A stretch of 18,284 bases of DNA from Flavobacteriaceae bacterium UBA2540 (GCA_002340765.1 DDMS01000019.1:25890-44173); one strand, 5' to 3'. Shown: positions 7,355-17,060, counted from the stretch's first letter. Made by a program: numbers and translations. Notes: generated by a model not told the origin, from the letters alone.

Positions 7355-8353
7355 TTAAACAGAAGCAGCATATTCAATTAAATCAACTATTTTTGTTGAA
7401 TACCCCATTTCATTATCATACCAAGAAACTACCTTTACAAAGTTATCATTTAAAGCAATTCCTGCATCGGCATCAAATATTGATGTTCTTGTGTCTCCAA
7501 CAAAATCTTGAGAAACAACTAAGTCTTCGGTATAGCCTAAAATCCCTTTCATTTCATTTTCTGAAGCATGTTTCATTGCTGCACAAATTTCAGCATATGT
7601 AGCAGATTTTTCTAATTTTACAGTTAAATCAACTACTGAAACATCCATAACTGGAACTCTGAAAGACATTCCAGTCAATTTTCCATTCAAAGCAGGAATA
7701 ACCTTTCCTACAGCTTTTGCAGCGCCTGTTGAAGAGGGAATGATATTGTGAATTGCAGCTCTTCCACCTCTCCAATCTTTCATTGATGGACCATCAACTG
7801 TTTTTTGAGTTGCTGTAGTTGCATGAACAGTTGTCATTAATCCTTCTACAATTCCGAATTTATCATGCAACACTTTTGAAATTGGTGCCAAACAATTCGT
7901 TGTACATGACGCATTTGAAAATATTTTGATATCAGAAGTCAATTCTGTATGATTTACACCCATTACAAACATTGGTGTATGATCTTTAGAAGGCGCTGAT
8001 AATACAACTCTTTTTGCACCGGCTTCAATGTGCTTTAAAGCAGTTTCTTCAGTTAAGAAAAAACCTGTAGATTCAATGATATATTCTGCACCAACTTCTG
8101 CCCATTTCAAATTTGCTGGATCTTTTTCTGCAGTGATTCTGATTTCGTTTCCGTTAACGACCAATTTCCCGTCTTTTACGGAAACATCACCTTTAAATTC
8201 TCCATGAACTGAATCATATTTCAACATGTATGCTAAATAATCTACATCAAGTAAATCATTGATTCCCACTACTTGAATATTATCTCTTAATACTGAAGAT
8301 CTGAAAGCCAATCTTCCTATTCTTCCAAATCCGTTAATTCCTATTTTAATCAT
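7355..8353 (-). CDS. gapA: Type I glyceraldehyde-3-phosphate dehydrogenase
   Basis: This glycolytic enzyme turns glyceraldehyde 3-phosphate, NAD+ and phosphate into 1,3-bisphosphoglycerate in the cytoplasm. The 332 residues are the usual length. The N-terminal NAD-binding fold begins with GINGFGRIGR (5-14), and the acidic D33 in INDLLD suggests NAD rather than NADP. The nucleophile is C150 in SNASCTTNCLAP, and the base is H177 in TTVHATTATQK. The C-terminal SWYDNEMGYS is also intact. It follows pfkA with a 17-bp gap on the same strand, so the two are probably co-transcribed. Nothing is missing or unusual. Confidence 0.98.
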   Translation of the reverse strand: MIKIGINGFGRIGRLAFRSSVLRDNIQVVGINDLLDVDYLAYMLKYDSVHGEFKGDVSVKDGKLVVNGNEIRITAEKDPANLKWAEVGAEYIIESTGFFLTEETALKHIEAGAKRVVLSAPSKDHTPMFVMGVNHTELTSDIKIFSNASCTTNCLAPISKVLHDKFGIVEGLMTTVHATTATQKTVDGPSMKDWRGGRAAIHNIIPSSTGAAKAVGKVIPALNGKLTGMSFRVPVMDVSVVDLTVKLEKSATYAEICAAMKHASENEMKGILGYTEDLVVSQDFVGDTRTSIFDADAGIALNDNFVKVVSWYDNEMGYSTKIVDLIEYAASV

Positions 8354-8370
8354 ATCTATTAATATTTAAT

Positions 8371-9354
8371 TTAGACAGACATTATGTCTGATACTCTTAT
8401 CAATTCTTTGTTTATTTTTGATTGTCCTTTAATGGCATTTTCAAGTGGTGTTAAAGAGATTTCATCGCTAATTAATCCAACCATTAAATTTGATTTTCCC
8501 TCTAACAAAGATTCTACAGCTGCAACACCCATTCTACTTGCTAAAACCCTATCAAAACAAGAAGGACTTCCCCCTCTTTGTAAATGTCCTAAAACAGAAA
8601 CTCTAACGTCATATTCAGGAAGATTTTTATCAATGTAATCTTTAAGTTCAAATACGTTTTTCCCTGATTTATCGCCTTCAGCAACAATTACAATACTTGA
8701 TGCTTTTCCTGATTGTTTGCTTTTTTCAAGAGATTCTAATAAGCGCTCTAATCCAAGATTTTCCTCAGGAATCAAAATCTCTTCTGCTCCTGCTCCAATT
8801 CCAGCATTTAAAGCAATGTGTCCTGCATCTCTTCCCATTACTTCAATAAAAAATAATCGGTCATGAGAACTTGCAGTATCCCTAATTTTATCAACGGCAT
8901 CAACAACAGTGTTTAAAGCAGTGTCATACCCTAAAGTATGCGATGTCCCAGCAATATCATTATCAATTGTCCCTGGAATTCCAATTACAGGAAAGTTAAA
9001 TTCTCTGTTAAAAATAATTGCACCTGTAAAAGTTCCGTCACCACCTATAGTAATCAATGCATCAATATTAGCAGCTTTTAAATTATCAAAAGCTTTTTGT
9101 CTGCCTTCTTTAGTCATAAACTCTTTTGATCTTGCCGATTTCAAAAAAGTGCCTCCTTTATTAATAATTCCTTTTACACTACGCGCATTTAATTCGATAA
9201 AATCACCAGCTATCATTCCTTGATAACCATGATAAATACCAATACACTCTGTTTCGTAATATGCACACGTCCTAACGACAGCTCTTATAGCGGCGTTCAT
9301 CCCCGGAGAATCTCCTCCTGAAGTCATAACGCCAATTCTTTTAATTTTGTCCAT
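8371..9354 (-). CDS. pfkA: ATP-dependent 6-phosphofructokinase
   Basis: PfkA phosphorylates fructose 6-phosphate to fructose 1,6-bisphosphate, the committing step of glycolysis. The 327 residues match bacterial PfkA. Motifs in order are TSGGDSPGMNAAIRAVVR (11-28), GGDGTFTGA (104-112), PGTIDND with catalytic D131 (127-133), EVMGRDAGHIAL (171-182) and LGHLQRGGSP (255-264). G107 in GGDG and G128 in PGTIDND mark the ATP-using type; PPi-using relatives carry Asp and Lys there. The gene is upstream of gapA by 17 bp on the same strand, making a small glycolytic operon. It lies 147 bp after the end of tamB. Confidence 0.98.
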   Translation of the reverse strand: MDKIKRIGVMTSGGDSPGMNAAIRAVVRTCAYYETECIGIYHGYQGMIAGDFIELNARSVKGIINKGGTFLKSARSKEFMTKEGRQKAFDNLKAANIDALITIGGDGTFTGAIIFNREFNFPVIGIPGTIDNDIAGTSHTLGYDTALNTVVDAVDKIRDTASSHDRLFFIEVMGRDAGHIALNAGIGAGAEEILIPEENLGLERLLESLEKSKQSGKASSIVIVAEGDKSGKNVFELKDYIDKNLPEYDVRVSVLGHLQRGGSPSCFDRVLASRMGVAAVESLLEGKSNLMVGLISDEISLTPLENAIKGQSKINKELIRVSDIMSV

Positions 9355-9501
9355 AATGTAATAATGTAAAATTAATGCTTTTTAATGATTTCTAATAAAA
9401 TAATTACGAAATCGTTTTAGACTAAAATCCCTTTATTTTATTGATAAAATGATTTTTTTCTACCTTGAAAATCACTTTTTAAAACACTCTTTTTTGTTTT
9501 T
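9355..9501. other. Gap between tamB and pfkA, no clear signal
   Basis: These 147 bases hold no gene. I found no good TAnnTTTG promoter for pfkA. A weak inverted repeat, AATGATTTC (9384-9392) with GAAATCGTT (9408-9416, one G-T pair), lies in what would be the pfkA leader. A second weak pairing, near 9450-9478, lies just after the tamB stop and may act as a poor terminator. Confidence 0.4.
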
Positions 9502-12500
9502 TTAATCTCCAGAATTATCATCTATTTTGTTCAAATCTTTTTTAATTTTTTTCATATTTTTGACTTTTTCTTCAACACCTTCTTTATTACTTTTATTGAT
9601 TTTTCTTTTCAATTTTGTAATCAAATCATTTAAATTATTAAAATTGACTTGATATGTCAATGCACCTCCTTGTGTATAACCAATTTCATCTGTTGAATAT
9701 TGAATTTCATTTTGACGATTAAAAATCACTCCTCTAAAATTTCCTTCTTTGTTTAATAAAAATTCAATTTTCACTTCGCCTATAACACTTGATTGCGTTT
9801 GAGCCCCTAAAGGCACTCCAATTTCTCCGTTGATAATTACTCTATCACTCAATTGAGTGCTAAACGACACATCTACTTGATTGTCAATTAGTAATCTATT
9901 CAAATTATTTCCCCTATCTCCTTGAGTGTAATTTACTCCAAATTGAAATTTACTATCCGGACTGTTTAACAAACTCGAAAATGCTGATGCAATAGCACTT
10001 GAAGCTGTACCTGAAAGGGTGTTATTTACATCGAAACTGATACGATCAGGATTTCTAAAGGCACCAAATGCTAGTAATGAAATGAACTGTGTTGTTTTTT
10101 CATTGATATTATTGTCGTTCAAAATAAATTCTAATTCGTTGGCAATTGTTGGATCAACATTGGTTAATTTAATATCCAATTCTTGTTTTGAACTAAACAA
10201 TCCTCCTGAAATTCTTGTCACCAAGTCTATATCTTCTTTTCTTGTAGAATTGAAATTTTCTAGAAGCACGCCTGGATTTGCTTTAGCTTTGTATATTGCT
10301 GTTACATCTAAATTTGCTTCATAAGGATTTCCATTCCAAGAAATGGTACCTCCTTTTTGGATAACAAAAGGTTTATTGATGATACCTCCGTATTTAAAAT
10401 CATACACTCCATTATCAATCGTAAAATCTCCATACATATTAAACATTCCTCTTGTATTGACAAGAATTTGCAGATCTCCTGAACCTCTTCCTGTCAATTT
10501 ACTTCCATAAATTTCATCAATCACAATTTGCGCTTCTGCATCTTTTGTAAGTTCTAAATTGATATCCAAAGTCAATCCTTTCATTGCATACTCTGCAATT
10601 TCACGTTGTCTTTCTTCAATCTTTAAAGCATCTGTTTTAAAAAGAATTAACTTAAAATTATCTACAGTTTCAATATCTTTTAAAGGAACTACAAAAGTAG
10701 TTTTTGGATTCGTTTTCGCATTCACTTCAATGCTTAATTGATCTGTCAAACCAGAAATTGAAGCAGTTCCATCCATAAAAGCTGTTCCATAAAAAACCAC
10801 TTCTTCTGAATTTTCTTTATCTAAAACTAACAAGTTTTTAGTAGAAATTTCTAAATCTAAAAACCATTGTTCAAAATTTCTATGTGAAATATTTCCTTTT
10901 AAAATACCTCTTGTTTTATATTTTGTATCAAATATCCTCAAATCTTCGAAAATAAATGACTGCCCTAACAATGAAATAATTGATTCGCCTTGAAAATCAT
11001 AATCAACATTCAAATAGGGAAATTTTAAACCTGCATTCTTAAGGCGAAGAATGCCCTCCATTTCTGGGTTTCCAAGAAATCCTATCATAGTGAAATTTCC
11101 AGAAACACTTCCTCTTAAAGAAGAAATTACATCTTGACCTAGAGGACTGAAGGCATCTAAATAATAATCTTCTAAAAAAACTTCTAAATCAACCAGAGGT
11201 TTTTTACCAGTAAAATCCAAACTCCCAATTGCATCAATACTTCTCACTTTTTCATTGCTGATAGACATTTCAACATTATATTTTTGATAAGAATTATCTC
11301 CTTTGATATTGATGGCCAAATCTCCTTGTTTGAATTTATTAACCTCAAAATCCTTGATTACTAAAATGGCTTCAGGGTTGTAAACATTATCTTTTTTGAT
11401 AAAATCAAGATGCCCTGTTACATTTCCATTCACTGCCAAACTATCTATTTTTGGGAGAAAACTATCCAAATTCACTTTGTTGAAATCCGCTAGTAAATAA
11501 ATTTCTTCTGAGCCTTTGAGATTTCCCGAAAACTCAATTTTTTGTTCTCCAGAAACTATTTTAAACTGACTAAAATTAAACTCATAATTTTTTAAATCAA
11601 AAGTGATTTTATCAATATTTGTTTCATCAGGTTTGATGGTCCAAGCCTTATTTTTAAAAACAAAAGTGGATTCTTCGAAACCAACCACCGATTTTTTTTC
11701 TATGTTTATTGTATAGAAAAAATCCAAGTTAAAATCTTCTTTGTTATTTGGACCGCCTTTAAATTCTGATTTAAAAAACAACGTGTCATTTTCTGTCCTG
11801 TTTAATAAATTCAATTTCGAAACATTGTAGTATTTCGTATTGACTTCAGAAGCCGTTAAATGGGAATTATAGAACGGATTTTGGTTATCTGTCCGCAATA
11901 ATACATCTTTCAATTCATTCCCATAAGCATCAATTTTGGGAGATGAAATGGAAAGTTTTAATTGATTTTTATTGGATTGAATTTTACCTTTTATTTTGGT
12001 ATTATTATCAATAGAAACTTCAGGAAAAAAAACAGTAATTATTTGATTGTAAATGGTAAAATTAAAGTCAAGATACTGATTTGGAGCAACTTTATAAGGC
12101 TCGTAATTGTTGTAAATGCTTCCTAACGCATTTTGCGAAACTTGCACAATTTCATCAAACGAAAATTTTCCAGTCAAATATCCTTTTGCAATATCTTCCG
12201 AATTTACTTCAATCGTTTTGATGGAATCTTTAACGGAAGACTTGAATTTAAATTCTTTGAAACTAAATTCTTGTTTTTCATTCGTGTAAAAAATATTTTT
12301 AAATGTAGCATTCCCAACAATATCATCAAACATATTTCCTTCTACGTCAATTTCAATAATTCCTTTCAATTTTGAAATAGAATCTCTTGAAAAGAGATTG
12401 GTGTTTTTTAAATTCAAATAGCCAATTTCGGAGATGAAATCAAATCTATTGACTTTGCCAGATAAATCAGCCAAACCATTGAATTTCATCTTAAAATTCT

Positions 12501-13959
12501 CATCATCAATTGTTAAAACACCATCAAATTTGTTGTTTTGATATTGTCCATTTGCATTGATATTTTTATAATTGTAGTCATTATAAACGAGTTGAGAAAC
12601 ATTTCCATTGAATTTTGTATTGATATTATCCAATCGAAATCCACTTCCTTTTACAGTTCCATTCAACGAAACTTTTCCAAAAGTTGCATCGTTAAACAAA
12701 GCGCCAATTCTAAAATTTTCCAACGAAACTTTTCCACTATACGTTGCAAAATCGATGTTATCAACATTTCCTATTTCCAAATCAGCAATTGCTTTTCCAA
12801 TACTAGAACTCAAAATTACATCCGCAATTACTTGAGTGGGCGTTGCAAAAACAGTTCCTTGCAAATTAAATTGACCTAGTTTATCAAAAGAAGAAGGCAA
12901 GGTTTTTCCCAACAAATTGGGCAAAATGCTTTTCAACTCTTTTTGAGTAGCAATCATATTTTTGAAATCTCCCTGAAAAACAAACCCATTTTCAATATTA
13001 ACAGCATTTACAAAACTCAAATCCCCTTCAATTCTAATTCCTCCTTTTGTGGTCAGTTCAAAATTTTCTAATCCAAAATTATTCAAAGTTCCGTCTAAAC
13101 TCCCATGGAAATCAAGACTGTATTCGCCTGATAATTCTCCATAAAACTTTTTTAAATCCTGGATAGCCAAACTACTTTCAGAAAAAACAGCTTTGATATT
13201 CACTTTGTCATTAAAATCAACCAAATCTTCACGCTTATATCTCAGTTTGATGTCCCCAATAATTGATGAAAATTCAGTTTGTAAAGTGGTATTTTTAAAA
13301 TCCATTCCTGATAATGAATACCTAAAATCAGTAGACAAATTTGTGACATTCATATTGTAAGAATCATTGAAATACAAACCTCTAATATTCGAAGAAAAAT
13401 TAGGTCCAACAATGGAAAAATCTTGCAAATTTCCACCAGCATTCAAAATTTGATAGTCGATAGAATCAATTTTATTGGCATCTATCAATTTGAAATTTAA
13501 CTTATTGATATAAATATTAGATGATTTTAAAATAAATGGAGGTGTTAAAGAATCTCTCGGTTTTCCGTCATCAAAAAGTTCAATAAAGATACTTAAATTA
13601 TCATTGGTTTCACCTTTGTAAGTTTTTAAATGAAAATCGACACCCTCCATAGAAATACTTTTTAAATTGACTTGATTGTCTAAAATTCGCTTAAAATTGA
13701 GGAGAGAAGTTCTTAATTTTTGAAGATAGATTAAGGTATCTTGATGATGATCTTTAATTTTTACTCCTTTTAAATTGACACTTCCAATAAACGAAAAATC
13801 GACTTTTTCAATTACGATATCCGTTCCAAAATCTTCATTAATTTTCTGGGTAAAATAACTGCCAATTTTTGTTTGAACATAAGGAATAGAGAGAATGATG
13901 CTAATGAATAGCAAAAAGAGTACAAAATACCCCAACCATTTTCTTAATTTACGAAACAA
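9502..13959 (-). CDS. tamB: TamB-family translocation/assembly module protein (DUF490)
   Basis: TamB/AsmA-like proteins are very long beta-rich bridges from the inner membrane across the periplasm. They are linked to outer-membrane protein assembly with TamA and to phospholipid movement. This one has 1485 residues, with a basic N-terminus, a single anchor at about 10-27, thousands of bases of repetitive beta-strand sequence, and a C-terminal DUF490-like domain. In that domain, stretches such as LTGRGSGDLQILVNTRGMF and GDFTIDNGVYDFKYGG are family-typical. It ends in a Lys-rich charged tail of about 35 residues. The start is TTG at 13959: an in-frame stop lies at 13989-13987, there is no ATG between them, and the first later Met lies far inside the protein, past the anchor. 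No tamA is in the window. It diverges from tsaD. Confidence 0.92.
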   Translation of the reverse strand: MFRKLRKWLGYFVLFLLFISIILSIPYVQTKIGSYFTQKINEDFGTDIVIEKVDFSFIGSVNLKGVKIKDHHQDTLIYLQKLRTSLLNFKRILDNQVNLKSISMEGVDFHLKTYKGETNDNLSIFIELFDDGKPRDSLTPPFILKSSNIYINKLNFKLIDANKIDSIDYQILNAGGNLQDFSIVGPNFSSNIRGLYFNDSYNMNVTNLSTDFRYSLSGMDFKNTTLQTEFSSIIGDIKLRYKREDLVDFNDKVNIKAVFSESSLAIQDLKKFYGELSGEYSLDFHGSLDGTLNNFGLENFELTTKGGIRIEGDLSFVNAVNIENGFVFQGDFKNMIATQKELKSILPNLLGKTLPSSFDKLGQFNLQGTVFATPTQVIADVILSSSIGKAIADLEIGNVDNIDFATYSGKVSLENFRIGALFNDATFGKVSLNGTVKGSGFRLDNINTKFNGNVSQLVYNDYNYKNINANGQYQNNKFDGVLTIDDENFKMKFNGLADLSGKVNRFDFISEIGYLNLKNTNLFSRDSISKLKGIIEIDVEGNMFDDIVGNATFKNIFYTNEKQEFSFKEFKFKSSVKDSIKTIEVNSEDIAKGYLTGKFSFDEIVQVSQNALGSIYNNYEPYKVAPNQYLDFNFTIYNQIITVFFPEVSIDNNTKIKGKIQSNKNQLKLSISSPKIDAYGNELKDVLLRTDNQNPFYNSHLTASEVNTKYYNVSKLNLLNRTENDTLFFKSEFKGGPNNKEDFNLDFFYTINIEKKSVVGFEESTFVFKNKAWTIKPDETNIDKITFDLKNYEFNFSQFKIVSGEQKIEFSGNLKGSEEIYLLADFNKVNLDSFLPKIDSLAVNGNVTGHLDFIKKDNVYNPEAILVIKDFEVNKFKQGDLAINIKGDNSYQKYNVEMSISNEKVRSIDAIGSLDFTGKKPLVDLEVFLEDYYLDAFSPLGQDVISSLRGSVSGNFTMIGFLGNPEMEGILRLKNAGLKFPYLNVDYDFQGESIISLLGQSFIFEDLRIFDTKYKTRGILKGNISHRNFEQWFLDLEISTKNLLVLDKENSEEVVFYGTAFMDGTASISGLTDQLSIEVNAKTNPKTTFVVPLKDIETVDNFKLILFKTDALKIEERQREIAEYAMKGLTLDINLELTKDAEAQIVIDEIYGSKLTGRGSGDLQILVNTRGMFNMYGDFTIDNGVYDFKYGGIINKPFVIQKGGTISWNGNPYEANLDVTAIYKAKANPGVLLENFNSTRKEDIDLVTRISGGLFSSKQELDIKLTNVDPTIANELEFILNDNNINEKTTQFISLLAFGAFRNPDRISFDVNNTLSGTASSAIASAFSSLLNSPDSKFQFGVNYTQGDRGNNLNRLLIDNQVDVSFSTQLSDRVIINGEIGVPLGAQTQSSVIGEVKIEFLLNKEGNFRGVIFNRQNEIQYSTDEIGYTQGGALTYQVNFNNLNDLITKLKRKINKSNKEGVEEKVKNMKKIKKDLNKIDDNSGD

Positions 13960-14007
13960 TTTTTTGATACGGATGATTTTTAACTGTTAATGACAACTTG
14001 AAATAAT

Positions 14008-14047
14008 CAAAAATATTGCCAATTTCAACAAAGTTCGTACAAATGTA
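14008..14047 (-). promoter_or_regulatory. Two candidate -7 boxes for tamB
   Basis: On the minus strand, TATTTTTG at 14015-14008 and TACATTTG at 14047-14040 both fit TAnnTTTG. Neither has a TTTG at the ideal spacing; for the first, the nearest are 13 and 24 bases away. The first would give a leader of about 40 bases before the TTG start. Confidence 0.35.
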
Positions 14048-14100
14048 GCAAACAATAAAATTCTATAATTAAAAATTACAAGCTTCCTTAAAATTATACT

Positions 14101-14108
14101 TAATTTTG
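14101..14108 (+). promoter_or_regulatory. Candidate -7 box for tsaD
   Basis: TAATTTTG matches TAnnTTTG, 20 bases before the ATG at 14129, which suggests a very short leader. No clear -33 TTTG is present. The in-frame GTG at 14108 overlaps the last base of this box, which argues against that codon as the translation start. Confidence 0.45.
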
Positions 14109-14128
14109 TGTCGAATTTTTATAAAAAC

Positions 14129-15151
14129 ATGAAACACCCCATTTATATATTGGGAATTGAATCTTCTTGCGATGACACAAGTGCTGCAGTGATTTGTGAT
14201 GGAAAAGTATTGAGCAATGTCATTGCCAATCAAGAAGTTCATGCGCAGTATGGAGGTGTTGTTCCTGAATTGGCTTCAAGAGCTCATCAACAAAATATTG
14301 TTCCTGTTGTGCAACAAGCTTTGAATCAGGCAAATATCTCAAAAAATCAACTTTCTGCAGTTGCATTTACCAATGGCCCAGGATTGATGGGTTCTTTATT
14401 GGTGGGAACTTCGTTTGCAAAATCATTGGCTTTGGGATTAGATATTCCGTTGATTAATGTCAATCATATGCAAGCACATATTTTAGCTCATTTTATCGAA
14501 AATGGTTTATCAAAACCACCCTTTCCATTTATTTGTTTGACAATAAGTGGTGGACATACGCAAATTGTTAAAATTACGGATGAGTTTTCCATGGAAATTT
14601 TAGGAGAAACCATTGATGATGCTGTTGGAGAAGCGTTTGACAAATCAGCAAAAATTTTAGGATTGCCTTATCCTGGTGGTCCTTTGATTGACAAATATGC
14701 ACAGTTGGGAAATCCGAAAGCGTTTCCTTTTTCAAAACCTCAAGTTGCCAATTTGAATTTTAGTTTCAGTGGATTAAAAACAGCTATTTTGTATTTTCTT
14801 CAAAAAGAGCAACAAAAAAATCCTCTTTTTATAAAAGAAAATTTGAATGATATTTGTGCCTCTATTCAGTATACAATTGTTGAAATTTTGATGGATAAAC
14901 TTAAAAAAGCAGTGAAAGAAACTGGTATCAAACATATTGCCATTGCTGGTGGAGTTTCTGCCAATTCAGAAATTAGAAAACGTTTGCAAAATGCTGAAAA
15001 ACAGTTGTGTTGGAAAACCTATATTCCAAAGTTTGAATATACCACTGACAATGCTGCAATGATTGCCATTACTGGATATTTGAAGTATTTGAGAAAAGAT
15101 TATGCAGACATTTCCACTGCTGTAAAAGCGCGATTAAAAGTAACTGAATAA
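14129..15151 (+). CDS. tsaD: tRNA threonylcarbamoyladenosine synthesis protein TsaD
   Basis: TsaD (Kae1/YgjD family) transfers the threonylcarbamoyl group to A37 of tRNAs that read ANN codons, with TsaB and TsaE. I chose ATG at 14129, giving 340 residues, because the protein then begins MKHPIYILGIESSCDDTSAAV like its relatives; an in-frame GTG at 14108 would add seven residues and overlap the promoter box. Metal-binding residues are H113 and H117 (NHMQAH) and D307 (TTDNAAM). Other motifs are GGVVPELASRAH (42-53), TISGGHTQ (138-145), GEAFDKSAKILGLPYPGG (167-184) and IAGGVSANS (272-280). It diverges from tamB and is followed after 3 bp by the LtaS-like gene, so the two are probably co-transcribed. 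Confidence 0.97.
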   Translation: MKHPIYILGIESSCDDTSAAVICDGKVLSNVIANQEVHAQYGGVVPELASRAHQQNIVPVVQQALNQANISKNQLSAVAFTNGPGLMGSLLVGTSFAKSLALGLDIPLINVNHMQAHILAHFIENGLSKPPFPFICLTISGGHTQIVKITDEFSMEILGETIDDAVGEAFDKSAKILGLPYPGGPLIDKYAQLGNPKAFPFSKPQVANLNFSFSGLKTAILYFLQKEQQKNPLFIKENLNDICASIQYTIVEILMDKLKKAVKETGIKHIAIAGGVSANSEIRKRLQNAEKQLCWKTYIPKFEYTTDNAAMIAITGYLKYLRKDYADISTAVKARLKVTE

Positions 15152-15154
15152 CGT

Positions 15155-17011
15155 ATGAAAAACTTTAAAAAAAGTCTTATTTTTTTACTTTCATATACCT
15201 TTTTTTGGGTTGGATATTTTGTTTTTGCTCGTATATTTTTCCTCATCTATTATACGGAAAAAACAACCGAAATTGGATTGCTAGAAAGTCTTAAAACCTT
15301 CTTTTTTGGTTTTCAGCTTGATCTTTCTTTTGCTTCTTATTTGAGCGCAATTCCTTTTTTACTTTTTGCATTTTCAAAAATAATTGCCAATAAAAAAATC
15401 ATTTTTGTCATTAATTATTTTACCTATTTCTGTCTTATTTTTATAAGTCTATTACTTTTTATAGATGCAGGTTTGTATCAAGCTTGGGGAATTCGTTTAG
15501 ATACTTCACTTTTACCTTATTTAAATACGCCAGAGTTGATGATTTCCTCTGCATCAAAAACGCAATTGATTTCAGGAATCATAGGTTGGATTGTGGTTTC
15601 AATCTCTTTTAGTCTTCTTTATAAGTGGATTGTTTTACCAAAATTAAAAAATGTAATTTACAAAAGTTGGAGAGAATTTCCTGCATTTTTATTGTTTTTT
15701 GGAGCTTTAGTGATTCCTATTCGTGGCGGATTTCAATTAATTCCTGTGAATCAAAGCAATGTGTATTTTTCTGAAAATATGTTTGCAAATCATGCATCCT
15801 TAAATTTTACTTGGAATTTTTTCAACACCATTGCGCACAAAACGGATGGTAAAAATCCCTATGTTGCTTTTCCAACAGTAATCGCAAATACCATTATTGA
15901 AAACTCAAGAAACCCATTACTGGCTTCTCCAAAAAATGATATTTTAACTACTTCTAAACCCAATATTATTTTGATACTTTGGGAGAGTTTATCTGCAAAA
16001 GTAGTAGGTTCTTTGGGGGGTGAAATTGATGTAACTCCCAATTTAGATTGCCTTTCTGAAGAAGGAATCTTGTTTACCAATTTTTATGGAAATGGAGACA
16101 GAACAGACAAAGCAATTCCTGCAATTTTAAGCGGCTATTATCCTCAACCTGTGGAAAGAATCATGCGAATGCCAAACAAAACAAGAAGTTTGACAATGTT
16201 GCCCAAAAAAATGTATGAATTAGGTTATGAAACTTCTTATTATTATGGAGGTGACTTGAATTTTGGCAATATGAATACCTATTTAAGAAATGCCGGAATT
16301 TCAAAAATTGTGGATGGTAATGAGTTTGATGAAGAAGATTGGAATTCAAAATGGGGTGCTCATGATGATGTTTTTATGCAACGCTTTGAAGATGATTTAA
16401 CAACAGCACAAAAAGAACCTTTTTTTAAAATTGCGTTGACATTGTCTAGTCATGAACCCTATGAAATTAAGGGAGATTATAAATTTGGAAAAGATACTGA
16501 GGACAATCTTTACAGAAGTGCGCATCATTACACAGATAGTATTATTGGGAAATTTGTTGATTTTGCAAAAACGCAAACTTGGTATGAAAACACACTAATT
16601 GTGATTATGGCTGATCATGGACACAGTTCTCCTGAACACAAAGGTCCTTATTTTTCTCCAAAAAAATTCCATATTCCTATGCTTTGGATGGGAGGTGCTA
16701 TTAAAAAACCTGGTACAAAAATAGATATTGTTTCAAGTCAAGTTGATTTTTCTTACACTTTACTTCAATTATTAAACGGAGATGTAACTGGCTTTGATTT
16801 CGGAAAAAATATGTTTCAAATCAATAGTAATCAATATGCACATTATACCTTCAATAAAGGTTTTGGCACGCTTACTAAAGATGGTGTTTTTGTATATGAT
16901 TTTGTAAGTAATATCCCAATTTTATCCGAAGGTAAAAATGCTAAAAAATTGGATTCATTGGGAAAAGCAATCACCCAAATGTCTTACCAAGATTTTTTAG
17001 AAAGAAAATAA
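15155..17011 (+). CDS. LTA synthase/MdoB-like membrane sulfatase-fold transferase
   Basis: This 618-residue protein belongs to the LtaS/OpgB (alkaline phosphatase superfamily) group of membrane enzymes, which move phosphoglycerol or phosphoethanolamine from phospholipid to a glycan or lipid acceptor on the outer face of the inner membrane. About five hydrophobic segments fall within 1-190 (near 8-33, 58-75, 82-104, 138-160 and 175-190). The catalytic domain starts near 268 with PNIILILWESLSAK, where E277 is a metal ligand. The likely nucleophile is T317 in NGDRTDKAIP, and the other ligands are D487 and H488 in MADHGHSS; H433 in SSHEPYEI also matches the family. Gram-negative cells do not make Gram-positive lipoteichoic acid, so the acceptor here is unknown. 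It starts 3 bp after tsaD ends. Confidence 0.9.
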   Translation: MKNFKKSLIFLLSYTFFWVGYFVFARIFFLIYYTEKTTEIGLLESLKTFFFGFQLDLSFASYLSAIPFLLFAFSKIIANKKIIFVINYFTYFCLIFISLLLFIDAGLYQAWGIRLDTSLLPYLNTPELMISSASKTQLISGIIGWIVVSISFSLLYKWIVLPKLKNVIYKSWREFPAFLLFFGALVIPIRGGFQLIPVNQSNVYFSENMFANHASLNFTWNFFNTIAHKTDGKNPYVAFPTVIANTIIENSRNPLLASPKNDILTTSKPNIILILWESLSAKVVGSLGGEIDVTPNLDCLSEEGILFTNFYGNGDRTDKAIPAILSGYYPQPVERIMRMPNKTRSLTMLPKKMYELGYETSYYYGGDLNFGNMNTYLRNAGISKIVDGNEFDEEDWNSKWGAHDDVFMQRFEDDLTTAQKEPFFKIALTLSSHEPYEIKGDYKFGKDTEDNLYRSAHHYTDSIIGKFVDFAKTQTWYENTLIVIMADHGHSSPEHKGPYFSPKKFHIPMLWMGGAIKKPGTKIDIVSSQVDFSYTLLQLLNGDVTGFDFGKNMFQINSNQYAHYTFNKGFGTLTKDGVFVYDFVSNIPILSEGKNAKKLDSLGKAITQMSYQDFLERK

Positions 17012-17036
17012 GTCCAGCAATTCCCTGTTGGACTTA
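17009..17036. terminator. Hairpin between two converging genes
   Basis: AAGTCCAGCA (17010-17019) pairs with TGTTGGACTT (17026-17035), with one G-T pair and a 6-base loop; T17009 and A17036 extend the stem. The left arm overlaps the stop codon of the LtaS-like gene. There is no strong T run on the plus strand, so it is a weak terminator candidate. Confidence 0.5.
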
Positions 17037-17060
17037 ACTCTAAAATTAAGTTTAAAAAAC

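Noticed and set aside
8909..9223. Open frame of 104 codons on the plus strand inside pfkA
   Set aside because: It lies wholly antisense to an intact, clearly recognised gene and shows no family features; it is a shadow of pfkA codon use.
7355..9354. pfkA-gapA pair as an unusual cluster
   Set aside because: Both genes are canonical and belong to one pathway; their pairing is an ordinary glycolytic operon.
12538..12879. Open frames on the plus strand inside tamB (also 10019-10324 and 12133-12375)
   Set aside because: They are antisense to a continuous tamB frame, with compositions explained by it and no recognisable domain.
14108..14128. GTG at 14108 as the tsaD start, adding seven residues
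   Set aside because: It overlaps the last base of the TAATTTTG promoter box, and the ATG at 14129 gives the N-terminus expected for the family.
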